From Defluviitalea raffinosedens (GTDB taxonomy: Bacteria; Bacillota; Clostridia; Lachnospirales; Defluviitaleaceae): a stretch of 64,000 nucleotides of DNA. The stretch lies in NCBI RefSeq assembly GCF_016908775.1, contig NZ_JAFBEP010000008.1, positions 51,059 to 115,058 on the forward strand, written 5' to 3'. Below the pieces are notes generated by a model that saw nothing but the letters and a program-made list of their open reading frames with translations, was not told where the DNA came from and did not search any database. The translations under genes and the position numbers were made by a program. Positions 26,301-33,616 of the stretch are shown piece after piece (positions within the stretch are counted from its first letter, which is position 1; the number at the start of each line of letters is the position of its first letter).

Positions 26301-26919
26301 CAATACCTGCCACATGGGTTCCATGGCCAATCTGATCCACATGGGGTACCCGTGCAATTCTCTCCATAGGTGTAGGCAGAGAAAGCGCTTCATCTAAGTC
26401 TTCTCTGGTGAACTCGACACCTCTGGCAAATCCTTGCGGAGGCTGCCCTTCCAAAGTCTGGTCCCATATGTATAAAATTCTGCTGCTGCCGTCTTCATTT
26501 CTAAAATCAGGATGAGTGTAGTCAATGCCCGAATCTATGATTCCCAGTAAAACTCCTCGTCCTCTCAAATCATAAGGTGGTCTTTGAACAGAAGTAATGC
26601 AAGCCTCACGAAGGCTATTGTCAAGGGCAATACCCAGTCTCTTAGGTCTTTCAATAAATTCTATCTGAGTATATTTTGAAAGCTCTGGAATCTTAGATTC
26701 TTCCAATGTAATAATGCCGTAGCCTTCTGTCAAAATTTCCACTTCTGCACCAAGCTGCTCGCCAACTGCATTTAAATCTCCATGGTATTTTACAATAACT
26801 TCCCATTGCTTTGATTCCGTATCCACAGCACCCTGCAAGGCTGGAACTTTTTGTCGTTCTTCCTCATCCAGATTAAGTATTAATTCCAGGCTACTATCTA
26901 TTTTATTGTTCTCAGGCAT
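23398..26919 (-). CDS. tandem two-domain subtilisin-like protease (Csp germination protease type)
   Basis: A 1173-residue protein made of two complete S8 protease units, each with a short N-terminal prodomain (residues 37-95 VIVKYHGDL..., and 620-680 YIVEYNGDI...). Unit 1 has Asp129 (GIIDSGID), His199 (GHGTHVAG), oxyanion Asn304 (TGNEGD) and Ser513 (GTSMAAPHV). Unit 2 has Asp713, His780 (GHGTFLAG) and Ser1103 (GTSIAAAL), so its triad is intact but the usual Pro after the Ser loop is lost. Prodomain and catalytic features match clostridial Csp proteases, which activate SleC during germination; C. difficile carries a related CspBA fusion whose CspA half is inactive. No signal peptide. GGGAGG precedes the ATG. 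A SleC-like gene lies 10 kb upstream in the window. Confidence 0.88.
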   Translation of the reverse strand: MPENNKIDSSLELILNLDEEERQKVPALQGAVDTESKQWEVIVKYHGDLNAVGEQLGAEVEILTEGYGIITLEESKIPELSKYTQIEFIERPKRLGIALDNSLREACITSVQRPPYDLRGRGVLLGIIDSGIDYTHPDFRNEDGSSRILYIWDQTLEGQPPQGFARGVEFTREDLDEALSLPTPMERIARVPHVDQIGHGTHVAGIAGGNGRASRGTYTGVAPEAEYIIVKLGRTGIESFPRTTELMRALKYVVEKAEELERPVAINISFGTNEGPHDGNSIVEAYMDEMANRWKTSIIVATGNEGDTGHHVGGIIREGEEIPIQFTVDQGTGGLSLTLWKSFADVLEFSLTAPNGESTGRISAKEGIQRITLGNTKILAYFGGPSPLNGDEEIFIALTPRNQFIDSGIWQLNLYGMDIVEGIYDLWLPITEEVGRETAFVEPILEHTQTIPSTAERMITVGAYNGTTNQIAPFSGRGYTRRNRFIKPEIVAPGVNIMAPFPGGGYDSLSGTSMAAPHVTGAAALLMEWGIVRGNDPFLYGERLKSYLIRGAVRDRPSLSYPNSSWGYGTLCLANVFEGLNRGEIGDIERENSNQDMEYIRQEEDVSDMNPQAIKSEDYLDYIVEYNGDIVAAALKNGAAHVTIINENHAIIQIPRGQETAFFEKTTEIVQHSMPLLFGHYAREALETSDILVFHNYPYGELRGNGVLIGIIDSGIDYAHPAFLYEDNTTRILRIWDQTLEGDPPQGFDYGTEFTEEEINNALRSENPRAVVPHVDEAGHGTFLAGVAAGYDRINGEYIGAAPDAQLLVVKLKPAKQYLRDYYLIGDPGTSVYQSNDVVMALKYIVETARELGSPIAVVLGIGSNEGAHDGTAFTEAYMGELGGRRGVVMVTSAGNEGNTAHHTSGNLSSGQLEDIEIKVGEGESGFTLAIWNNAPDRMSVSMRSPTGEYIERIPSRFGEQERINFTLERTKVWVDYIYPEPRTGDQLTMLRFEDPTPGNWIITLHGDFIVDGRYHAWLPREGWVDPETVFLRPVPQTTVTVPGTGEGTITVGAYNHVDNSLYSASGRGPTRDDEIKPDLVAPGVNIEGPLPGGRYGRMTGTSIAAALTAGAAALILEWGIIKGNDPTLTTRKVRTYLIRGAKRRPSIRYPDNSWGYGELNLLNAFQFLRDIN

Positions 26920-26937
26920 ACCATTCCTCCCTAAAAA

Positions 26938-26968
26938 AATATAGAGAGATTTTAAACTCTCTCTATAT
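26938..26968 (-). terminator. terminator after the lipase gene, abutting the protease ribosome site
   Basis: ATATAGAGAGA (26939-26949) and TCTCTCTATAT (26958-26968) form a stem followed on the minus strand by seven T and then directly by the GGGAGG site of the protease gene. Confidence 0.75.
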
Positions 26969-26984
26969 ATTTATGCATGCCTGT

Positions 26985-27821
26985 TTAATTCATTCTCTTT
27001 TCCAGCCAATCCAGGATATCCGACAGGATAACCTCTCTTTCTGGTTCATGGACCAGTTCATGATAGCAATGATCATATAGTTTTAATGTCTTATCCAGTG
27101 ACTGAATCTTATCATAGATCTCTGAGGTTCTATAATACGGAATCACTTTATCGCTTTTTCCATGGAGAAAAAGGCAGGGTAAATTATAATTCCCGGCATT
27201 TTGCTGTGCCCAGCTGATTCCCCTGTACAGAAATTCCGTCAGATAACTTACCGTAGTATACTTAAGATCAAAAGGATCTGCTTCAAATTCCTTTAAATAC
27301 TGCTGGTTTCTTGAAGCTCTCTTTCTGATTACCCGATAGATCTTTGCTTTTGGAATAGTCTTGCCAAGCAATTCGTAAAGCTTCAAAGGAACTTTATACA
27401 TTCCCCAGGGTGCACCCAATGCAGGTCCTGAGAAAATTTGCCCTTTTATGTCATATTCTGAATGCATCAATCCGTAAATAAATGTAATAAGCCCTCCCAT
27501 ACTATGTCCAAAAGTAAAAATATCATCTTGGGGATGCTTACTTCTTACAATAGACATAAGTTCATGAAAATCCGAAATGAATTCAAAAAAGGATTCTATA
27601 TGTCCTCTCTGTCCTTCTGATTGTCCATGGCTTCTATGGTCAATAATATATACCCCATACCCATTCTGGACTAAAAAATTTGCCAAGTCTAAATAATGCC
27701 CTGAATGTTCTCCGTATCCATGACTGATCACAATAATCCCCTTGGGATTATAAGGAACTTCTTTCCGGTAAAAAATACGAAGGCCATCTGAATTAATAAA
27801 GTACCTATGCAGCAAATTCAT
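26985..27821 (-). CDS. alpha/beta hydrolase, monoacylglycerol lipase type
   Basis: A 278-residue serine hydrolase of the hydrolase_4 (lysophospholipase/monoacylglycerol lipase) group. The sequence shows the oxyanion-side motif VISHGYGEHSGHY near residues 31-43, the nucleophile elbow GHSMGG near 105, the acid in LFLHGKSDKVIPYY near 222-235 and a catalytic His in HELVHEPE near 260. No signal peptide. It is 16 bp downstream of the exonuclease gene, so they probably share a transcript, and it is followed by a terminator. Confidence 0.9.
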   Translation of the reverse strand: MNLLHRYFINSDGLRIFYRKEVPYNPKGIIVISHGYGEHSGHYLDLANFLVQNGYGVYIIDHRSHGQSEGQRGHIESFFEFISDFHELMSIVRSKHPQDDIFTFGHSMGGLITFIYGLMHSEYDIKGQIFSGPALGAPWGMYKVPLKLYELLGKTIPKAKIYRVIRKRASRNQQYLKEFEADPFDLKYTTVSYLTEFLYRGISWAQQNAGNYNLPCLFLHGKSDKVIPYYRTSEIYDKIQSLDKTLKLYDHCYHELVHEPEREVILSDILDWLEKRMN

Positions 27822-27837
27822 AAATACGCTCCTTTTT

Positions 27838-28563
27838 TTATTTCTGTCCGGATCTTACTTGAACAAGGATTTTATCGATCATCCTGCTGGCTTCCGACTT
27901 TGTTAAAGTTTCAATATCTTCATTGACTACTAATCTATGCATCCTGATCAAATCTGCCAGATATTTCTTCTGTCTTGAGGTAATCATCTCTTGTTTGGGT
28001 GGATCCCATGTAATTTCTTTTGCTATAAAAGCACTAGCATCTACATCCATAAAGTCCTTCTTTAAGCATTGGAAAAGCCTGTAAGTAGCCTCTGCATCAT
28101 GAATGGCCCGATGGGCATTTCTTAAATCTATACCATAGTATTCACACAGAGGGCCCAAGCTTCTGCTGGGAAGATGTTTCAAAAACTTTCTTGCAATCGT
28201 CAAAGTATCTAAAGCTTTCTTGTTGAACGTATATCCAAGACTACTGCACTTTGATTTTATAAAACGATAATCAAAAGATATATTATGCCCCAGAATATAA
28301 TCGGTATCGCAAAAATCTAAAAATGAAGGAAGTGCCTCGGAAATATAAGGAGCATCGGATACCATATCATCCGTAATCCCGGTAATTTCTGTAATAAAGT
28401 AAGGGATAGGAATGCCAGGATTGACCATTTGATGATATTTTGAAACGATTTCTCCGTCTTTAATTTTAATTGCCCCAATTTCAATAATATAATCCTGTAC
28501 AGGATTACAGCCTGTGGTTTCTAAATCAAAAACAATTAAATGGTCGATGTACTCATTTCTCAT
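27838..28563 (-). CDS. DnaQ-like 3'-5' exonuclease
   Basis: A 241-residue DEDDh exonuclease of the DNA polymerase III epsilon type. Exo I is VFDLETTGCNP (residues 12-22), Exo II is near LGHNISFDYRFI (about 95-106), and Exo III contains HRAIHDAEAT (about 152-161). The remaining 60 C-terminal residues form a small helical region (KKYLADLIRMHRL) of unknown role. Such stand-alone enzymes proofread or trim DNA or RNA ends. No ribosome site stronger than AAAGG is visible before the ATG. Confidence 0.88.
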   Translation of the reverse strand: MRNEYIDHLIVFDLETTGCNPVQDYIIEIGAIKIKDGEIVSKYHQMVNPGIPIPYFITEITGITDDMVSDAPYISEALPSFLDFCDTDYILGHNISFDYRFIKSKCSSLGYTFNKKALDTLTIARKFLKHLPSRSLGPLCEYYGIDLRNAHRAIHDAEATYRLFQCLKKDFMDVDASAFIAKEITWDPPKQEMITSRQKKYLADLIRMHRLVVNEDIETLTKSEASRMIDKILVQVRSGQK

Positions 28564-28613
28564 AATATTGCCTTTCTAATTTATATTATAAATTCTAATG
28601 GTTGCATAATATG

Positions 28614-28676
28614 AATAAAGAGAACCAATATGATGATTTAATATAGCAAAACATCACTATTGATTCTCTTTATTTT
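28614..28676. terminator. terminator between the racemase and exonuclease genes
   Basis: AATAAAGAGAA with CCAATA on one arm pairs with TATTGATTCTCTTTATT on the other, about 60 bases overall with a large loop and T-rich flank on both strands. Confidence 0.7.
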
Positions 28677-28711
28677 ATCAGAAAAGCAAAAAATTTAACA
28701 GAACATAATAT

Positions 28712-29377
28712 CTATTTTTTAATGGTTTTTAAAACTTCATTAATCTGTTGAATACATAAATCAGGACTCGATAAAACAGGACAATGACAAATATTACGGA
28801 TTTCATCTTCTAAATGAGCCATAGAGGCTTGGGCTAAAATGATGCAGTCATATCCTCTTACTTCTCTTGCCATTTCTTTTAAAAGCCGATCATGCTGATC
28901 CATATCCATAGCTTTCATCGCCCTAAATGCTTCATGGCATACCTTCGCAGAAATCTCAATCTTAACATTGGCCTTGGCAGCTTCTTTTGCTAATTTTGAT
29001 TTTGTTGGTTCTACAGTACTTTCTGCTGTAGCCATAACCAGAACTTTTTCTCCAAACGTAACCCCTAATCTGGCCATTTCATCATCAATGGCGATCACAG
29101 GCACACTAATAAACGGACGAATCATTTCTACAACAGGAGTTAAAGTAGAACAAGTGGTAACAATGAGATCTGCTCCGGTGAACTCTGCATTTTTAATATC
29201 CTGAAATAAACGATTTCTGTTATTTATAGTAAATTCCCCGATTTCATTAGGATTGATCGCCAAAAACTCATCCCAGAGATTATAAATCTTTACTTCTTCA
29301 TCAATATTTTTACGAAGTTTTTCATCAAAATTCATTGCTACACTTTTTACTGTATGAATTAGAGCAATCGTTCTAAT
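28712..29377 (-). CDS. Asp/Glu/hydantoin racemase-family protein with an apparent ATT start
   Basis: A protein of about 221 residues of the Asp/Glu racemase superfamily. From the only nearby ATG (29335) it would lack its first beta strand. Reading upstream in frame gives RTIALIHTVKSVA before that Met, the expected family N-terminus, with no ATG, GTG or TTG before a TGA at 29384. GAGGTGA (29384-29390) stands 6-7 bases before an ATT at 29375-29377, which is proposed as start. One candidate catalytic Cys is seen (VTTCSTLTP); the position of the second Cys reads AQASMAH. It is 27 bases downstream of the cupin gene, at the end of the sugar-acid cluster. Substrate unknown. Confidence 0.78.
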   Translation of the reverse strand: MRTIALIHTVKSVAMNFDEKLRKNIDEEVKIYNLWDEFLAINPNEIGEFTINNRNRLFQDIKNAEFTGADLIVTTCSTLTPVVEMIRPFISVPVIAIDDEMARLGVTFGEKVLVMATAESTVEPTKSKLAKEAAKANVKIEISAKVCHEAFRAMKAMDMDQHDRLLKEMAREVRGYDCIILAQASMAHLEDEIRNICHCPVLSSPDLCIQQINEVLKTIKK

Positions 29378-29404
29378 AATTATTCACCTCACTTACTTAA
29401 AATC

Positions 29405-29815
29405 TTAATCTTTTTTGCATTTTCTAGCTTCTTCTACAGCTGCCAATGCCCGCTTCCTTAAATCTTCTCCTGTAACTGGCGGAGAAAACACACAAAAAAC
29501 CCGCAACATTTCTTGTCCTGTATTCTGGATTTCATGAGTAATATTGGGAGGCGCAACGATCATAGCCCCCGGAACAAAAGGATATTCTTTCCCATTAATC
29601 GTTACTCTGCCTTCTCCTGACATGCAATACATGGCTTCCGTTGCATCCGGATGCGCATGAAGGTCAATTTTACATCCTGGTTCCCATTCCGTAATGTGCA
29701 GTGAAAAATTGCTTTCTGTAATTATTGGATCATCCGCCATAAAAAGAGGCGTGATATATCTTTTAAATGGTTCCGGTACAGCAATAGTATTTTCTTTCCT
29801 ATACTGATAATACAT
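29405..29815 (-). CDS. small cupin-domain protein
   Basis: A 136-residue single-domain cupin. Metal-binding residues are visible in CKIDLHAHPDATEAMYCMSGEG (His, His, Glu pattern near 55-70) and PPNITHEIQNTG near 95-105. Such proteins can be isomerases, dioxygenases or ligand sensors; nothing here decides which. It lies 26 bases downstream of the MATE gene and upstream of the racemase, so the three are probably co-transcribed. AGGAGG precedes the ATG. Confidence 0.82.
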   Translation of the reverse strand: MYYQYRKENTIAVPEPFKRYITPLFMADDPIITESNFSLHITEWEPGCKIDLHAHPDATEAMYCMSGEGRVTINGKEYPFVPGAMIVAPPNITHEIQNTGQEMLRVFCVFSPPVTGEDLRKRALAAVEEARKCKKD

Positions 29816-29841
29816 CGTACAGCATCCTCCTGTTTTAGGAT

Positions 29842-31224
29842 TTAACTTTCAAAAGTTTTACTTTCTTTTGATGCTTCAGATTTAAATTCTTTATGTACAA
29901 TACAAAGCATTGTTGTAAAAGAAGCAATGCCTCCAATAATATTTGAAATAGGCTCAGCCAAGAAAAGCCCATAAATACCCAGATTAAATAATTTTGGTAA
30001 GATTAGGGTCAATGGTACAACAATAATAATTTTTCTAAAGATCGAAAAGAATACTGCCTGTTTTGACTTTCCTAACGCGACAAATACGGATTGCCCGGAA
30101 AATTGCAAAGCCATCATAAAAAAACCGATAAAATAAATTTTCAATGAGATAAGCCCTGCATGAATGAGCTCTGCATTGCTGTTAAAAATACTAATAAAGA
30201 ATGAAGGAAAGGTATACAGTATTGCCCATGAGATCACCATCTCTGTAACACATGTTATAGACATGAATTTGATCGCTGAACTCACTCTTTTATAATCTCC
30301 AGCGCCATAATTATAACTGATAATCGGTTGTGCTCCATCCGTTAAACCTTTTGCAGGCAAAGTAAGGATTTCACGAATCGAATTAAGTACCGTCATTACC
30401 CCTACATAAAGGTCTCCTCCATAAAACTGCAAACTTGCATTGCACATAATCTGAACAGCACTGTTTGTCATAGCCATCATAAAACCGGATAATCCTAACC
30501 CCGTAATCTTGCATACCAAGTTTTTATCCAGCTTTAAATTGCATAATTTTAATTTCAATATGGTTTTCTTTCCTCTTAGAAAAATTAGAATCCAAGCTGC
30601 AGATAAAAATTGGGAAATAACAGTAGCAATTGCAGCCCCTTTGACACCCATATTTAAAGTAAAAATAAAAATAGGGTCCAAAATCATATTCGTCACTGCA
30701 CCCAGTAATACAGTGGTCATTCCTATTTTTCCAAAGCCCTGAGAATTGATAAAACTATTCATACCAAGTCCGATCATAACAAAGATACTTCCTAAAAGAT
30801 AAATAGTTATATATTCATTGGCATAAGGAAAAGTTGCATCACTGGCCCCGAATAAATATAGCATAGGCTTCTTAAGTAAAAGCCCAAGAAGGGTAAGCAT
30901 TACTCCAAATATGAAAAGCAACATAAACGAATTTCCCATAATGTGCTCTGCTTCCTCATGGTCTCCCCTTCCCCTGGCTATGGCACTTAGGGGCGCGCCC
31001 CCCATCCCAAACAGATTGGCAAATGCCGTGATAATGGTTATTATAGGAAGAGCCAGTCCAAGCCCAGTGAGGGACAAAGTCGCATTTTCCGGAATTCTCC
31101 CTATAAAAATTCTGTCAACAATATTATAAAGAAGATTAATTAATTGTGCCAAAGTCATCGGAAGTGCAAGATTTAAAATATTTTTCGCAATACTTCCTTT
31201 AGTAAAATCATTTTTCAATGTCAT
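29842..31224 (-). CDS. MATE-family efflux transporter
   Basis: A 460-residue polytopic protein with about 12 membrane segments and the two-lobed MATE repeat. Typical segments are NLALPMTLAQLINLLYNIVD (N-lobe) and AKGLTDGAQPIISYNYGAGD (C-lobe). It exports a cationic compound or metabolite in exchange for H+ or Na+. Position between the PdxA-family gene and the cupin/racemase pair suggests it may serve this cluster, for example by exporting a by-product, but drug efflux is equally possible. Confidence 0.9.
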   Translation of the reverse strand: MTLKNDFTKGSIAKNILNLALPMTLAQLINLLYNIVDRIFIGRIPENATLSLTGLGLALPIITIITAFANLFGMGGAPLSAIARGRGDHEEAEHIMGNSFMLLFIFGVMLTLLGLLLKKPMLYLFGASDATFPYANEYITIYLLGSIFVMIGLGMNSFINSQGFGKIGMTTVLLGAVTNMILDPIFIFTLNMGVKGAAIATVISQFLSAAWILIFLRGKKTILKLKLCNLKLDKNLVCKITGLGLSGFMMAMTNSAVQIMCNASLQFYGGDLYVGVMTVLNSIREILTLPAKGLTDGAQPIISYNYGAGDYKRVSSAIKFMSITCVTEMVISWAILYTFPSFFISIFNSNAELIHAGLISLKIYFIGFFMMALQFSGQSVFVALGKSKQAVFFSIFRKIIIVVPLTLILPKLFNLGIYGLFLAEPISNIIGGIASFTTMLCIVHKEFKSEASKESKTFES

Positions 31225-31265
31225 TCTTCTTTCTATATCTTTTACCCGTTTCTTATGATGATTTA

Positions 31266-31325
31266 TAAGCTACCATATCCATCTATTAATAACAGATAAA
31301 GTATGGTAGCCTCAAATTCTCGTTT
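31266..31325 (-). terminator. hairpin between the PdxA-family and MATE genes
   Basis: GCTACCATA and TATGGTAGC form an outer stem around an inner ATCTATTAA/AACAGAT-like hairpin. No strong T-run follows, so partial termination or mRNA protection is possible. Confidence 0.55.
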
Positions 31326-31381
31326 TCTTCTATACTAAGTTGCTTCTATACAAAACAGTGGTTATTCCTTGAATTCTTAAT

Positions 31382-32395
31382 TTACATATTCTCGCTTTTC
31401 CTAATATGTTTAGCCATTTTTGAAGCCATCTTTACAGCATTTTCAAATGCAGAGGTTTTCACCATCCCTTTTCCTGCAATATCATAAGCTGTACCATGGG
31501 CACAGGTAACGATCGGCGCCGGAAGTCCACCTGCAATGGTAATGCCCTGTTCAAAACCTTTAAGCTTTAAAGCAATTTGACCCTGGTCATGGTACATGGT
31601 TACCACACCATCAAATTCCCCGTTAAATGCCTTAATAAACAGAATGTCAGAAGGATATGGGCCTCTTGCATCAATTCCCATCTCATTAGCTTTCTTAATA
31701 GCCGGTGCTATCACATCTATTTCCTCTCTGCCACATTCACCGTTTTCTCCGCAATGGGGATTAAGGGCAGCCAGAGCAAGTACTGGTTTTTCGATTCCTG
31801 AATTTTTTAAGGTAGTATTTGCTAAACGCACTGCTCTTAAAATCGTATCCGCGGTTAAATGAGCACTGACATCTTTTAATGGAATATGACTAGTAGCTCG
31901 CGTTGTCCAAAGATTTCCTACTACATTAATTTCTCCGAAAGGTTCTTTGTGGTTAAATAAATGGGCTAAATAATGATGTTCACTTTCAAAAGGACATCCT
32001 GCCAAAATCATTGCTGATTTGTTTAATGGTGCAAAGCAAAATCCGTCTATTTTCTTCGCCTGAAATAATTCTACTCCAAGCTTTAACAAACCAAGACATG
32101 ATTTTCCGCTTTCACTGCTTAATACTCCATAAGGTATATTTGCAGGATCTAAGTCTTTTTGATCCAAAACAGGAATTCCTTCTGCCCAGTTTGCATCTTC
32201 TACACTTTCAATAATTTGCATCGGAAATGTGACTCCTGCAGCCTTTGCACCTCTTTCGAGGACGCGTACATCCCCTAAAACAATAGGCTTGCAATACTCA
32301 TCATAGAAATTATTAGCAGCCAACTTTGCAATAATTTCTGGTCCTACACCTGCAGCATCTCCTAAAATCAATCCAATAATTGGTTTATCGTTCAT
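31382..32395 (-). CDS. PdxA-family 4-phosphate dehydrogenase (PdxA2-like)
   Basis: A 337-residue NAD-dependent dehydrogenase of the PdxA family. The opening PIIGLILGDAAGVGPEIIAK and the three metal-binding histidines (TSHIPLKDVS near 168, LNPHCGENGE near 212, MYHDQGQIALK near 267) are present. PdxA makes part of vitamin B6, but no other B6 gene is nearby; PdxA2 paralogues in sugar-acid clusters oxidise D-erythronate or L-threonate 4-phosphate. A matching DUF1537 kinase is not found in the window, which leaves the real substrate open. AGGAGG-like site precedes the ATG. Confidence 0.85.
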   Translation of the reverse strand: MNDKPIIGLILGDAAGVGPEIIAKLAANNFYDEYCKPIVLGDVRVLERGAKAAGVTFPMQIIESVEDANWAEGIPVLDQKDLDPANIPYGVLSSESGKSCLGLLKLGVELFQAKKIDGFCFAPLNKSAMILAGCPFESEHHYLAHLFNHKEPFGEINVVGNLWTTRATSHIPLKDVSAHLTADTILRAVRLANTTLKNSGIEKPVLALAALNPHCGENGECGREEIDVIAPAIKKANEMGIDARGPYPSDILFIKAFNGEFDGVVTMYHDQGQIALKLKGFEQGITIAGGLPAPIVTCAHGTAYDIAGKGMVKTSAFENAVKMASKMAKHIRKSENM

Positions 32396-32478
32396 TCCTT
32401 TTCCTCCTAAATGCCAATGTCCTTTTTATTTCAAGTATTCTTCCATATTACACTTCTGTTATTGAATCTTTTATCAAA

Positions 32479-32521
32479 ACGAAGTACTATCCAGTAAAAT
32501 ATTTTGATAGTACTTCATTTT
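32479..32521 (-). repeat. hairpin between tctC and the PdxA-family gene
   Basis: GAAGTACTATC (32481-32491) and GATAGTACTTC (32506-32516) form an 11-bp stem. On the minus strand CGTTTTGATA follows, too weak for full termination. Position just after a binding-protein gene mirrors the hairpin after dctP. Confidence 0.7.
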
Positions 32522-32561
32522 AAATGAACAATAAATCTGTTAAACTTTTATCCTCATAAAA

Positions 32562-33551
32562 TTATTGAATTCCATTTGCTTCCATATAAGCTTTTTCATA
32601 TGCTGTTATGTATTCAGTAGCTTCTGCTGCCCCTTTAAACTCAGGCACTAATTTATACTTATCAATGTACTCTGTCTTCCATCTTTCGGATTCAGATACT
32701 TTCTTTAATGCTTCTGACCAAAATGCTACTGCTTCATCACTCATATTCGCAGGGCCTACAACACCACGCCAAACAGGAACTTCAACATTTTCATAGTCTC
32801 CAATTTCACTTAAGGTTGGTGCATCAAATTTTCCAGAATATCTTTCTGTAGCCAGTGCCAGTACAGGAATTAAAGAACCTGCTTCAACATATTCAGAAGC
32901 CGCTGCCGGTTTTGAAATCACAAAGTCAACATGTCCTCCCAATCCTGCAGTAATTGCATCAGAAGTTGAATCATAAGTAATATATTTCATATTATCTGAT
33001 GTAACACCAATCTCTTTAATCATGGCTTCATAAGTTGCAACGTCATCACCTTTTGAACCACCAATAACAATGGTTTCTCCATTTTTTGCTGCTTGGATAG
33101 CTTCTGCGAAATCTGCCTGCTTTGTATGCTCTGTTTTAAAAATTAATTGCTTATCTAAGGCCATAACAGCCAGTATTTTGAAATTCTTAGAACGATTTTT
33201 GGTATTTAGAACCATTGGCATTAAATCTCCACTGTTAAAGGTCAGTAAAGTATTACTTGCTTTATCTCCTTTTAAATTGGCAACTTCATTACGGCCAACT
33301 TCACCGCCACCATCCGTTTTATTGGTAACAACAAAGGTTGAATCAACTATGCCTTCCGTTTTCATAATGTCTGTGATCATTCTTGTAAATATATCACTAC
33401 CGCCTCCTGGACTGCTTGTTACCATCCAATCAATAGATGAAGCTGGTGCATAGGATTTTGAAGATCCCCCTTTTCCTTGACATCCTGCCAAAAGTGTTGA
33501 TAATGCTAATACTCCTGTCAATAATACTGCTAATTGCTTTTTGATTTTCAT
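32562..33551 (-). CDS. tctC: tripartite tricarboxylate transporter binding protein TctC
   Basis: A 329-residue extracellular solute-binding protein of the TctC (Bug) family, with a lipoprotein signal peptide (lipobox LLAGC near residue 23) and the conserved early segment DWMVTSSPGGGSDIFTRMI. These proteins bind carboxylates such as citrate, tricarballylate or sugar acids and deliver them to the TctA/TctB membrane pair encoded just upstream. The ligand is unknown; the flanking catabolic genes suggest a sugar acid. GGAGGGG precedes the ATG. Confidence 0.92.
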   Translation of the reverse strand: MKIKKQLAVLLTGVLALSTLLAGCQGKGGSSKSYAPASSIDWMVTSSPGGGSDIFTRMITDIMKTEGIVDSTFVVTNKTDGGGEVGRNEVANLKGDKASNTLLTFNSGDLMPMVLNTKNRSKNFKILAVMALDKQLIFKTEHTKQADFAEAIQAAKNGETIVIGGSKGDDVATYEAMIKEIGVTSDNMKYITYDSTSDAITAGLGGHVDFVISKPAAASEYVEAGSLIPVLALATERYSGKFDAPTLSEIGDYENVEVPVWRGVVGPANMSDEAVAFWSEALKKVSESERWKTEYIDKYKLVPEFKGAAEATEYITAYEKAYMEANGIQ

Positions 33552-33584
33552 TATAAACCCCTCCTCCAGTAATGTTTAAACATG

Positions 33585-33608
33585 TATAATTTATTAATTA
33601 TAAATTAT
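33585..33608. promoter_or_regulatory. AT-rich palindrome between tctA and tctC
   Basis: TATAATTTATTAATTATAAA forms most of an inverted repeat in the 65-bp gap before tctC. It resembles the TATAAATTATAATTTATA sites near the GntR genes and may be another binding site or an internal promoter element. Confidence 0.35.
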
Positions 33609-33616
33609 ATTTTTGA

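Noticed and set aside
31382..32395. Pyridoxine biosynthesis gene pdxA
   Set aside because: No other vitamin B6 genes are near and the gene is embedded in a transporter/catabolic cluster, so a PdxA2-type role is more likely.
33070..33453. 127-codon plus-strand frame opposite tctC
   Set aside because: It is antisense to a clear binding-protein gene, has no ribosome site and no recognisable composition; the same applies to plus-strand frames opposite tctA and the protease gene.
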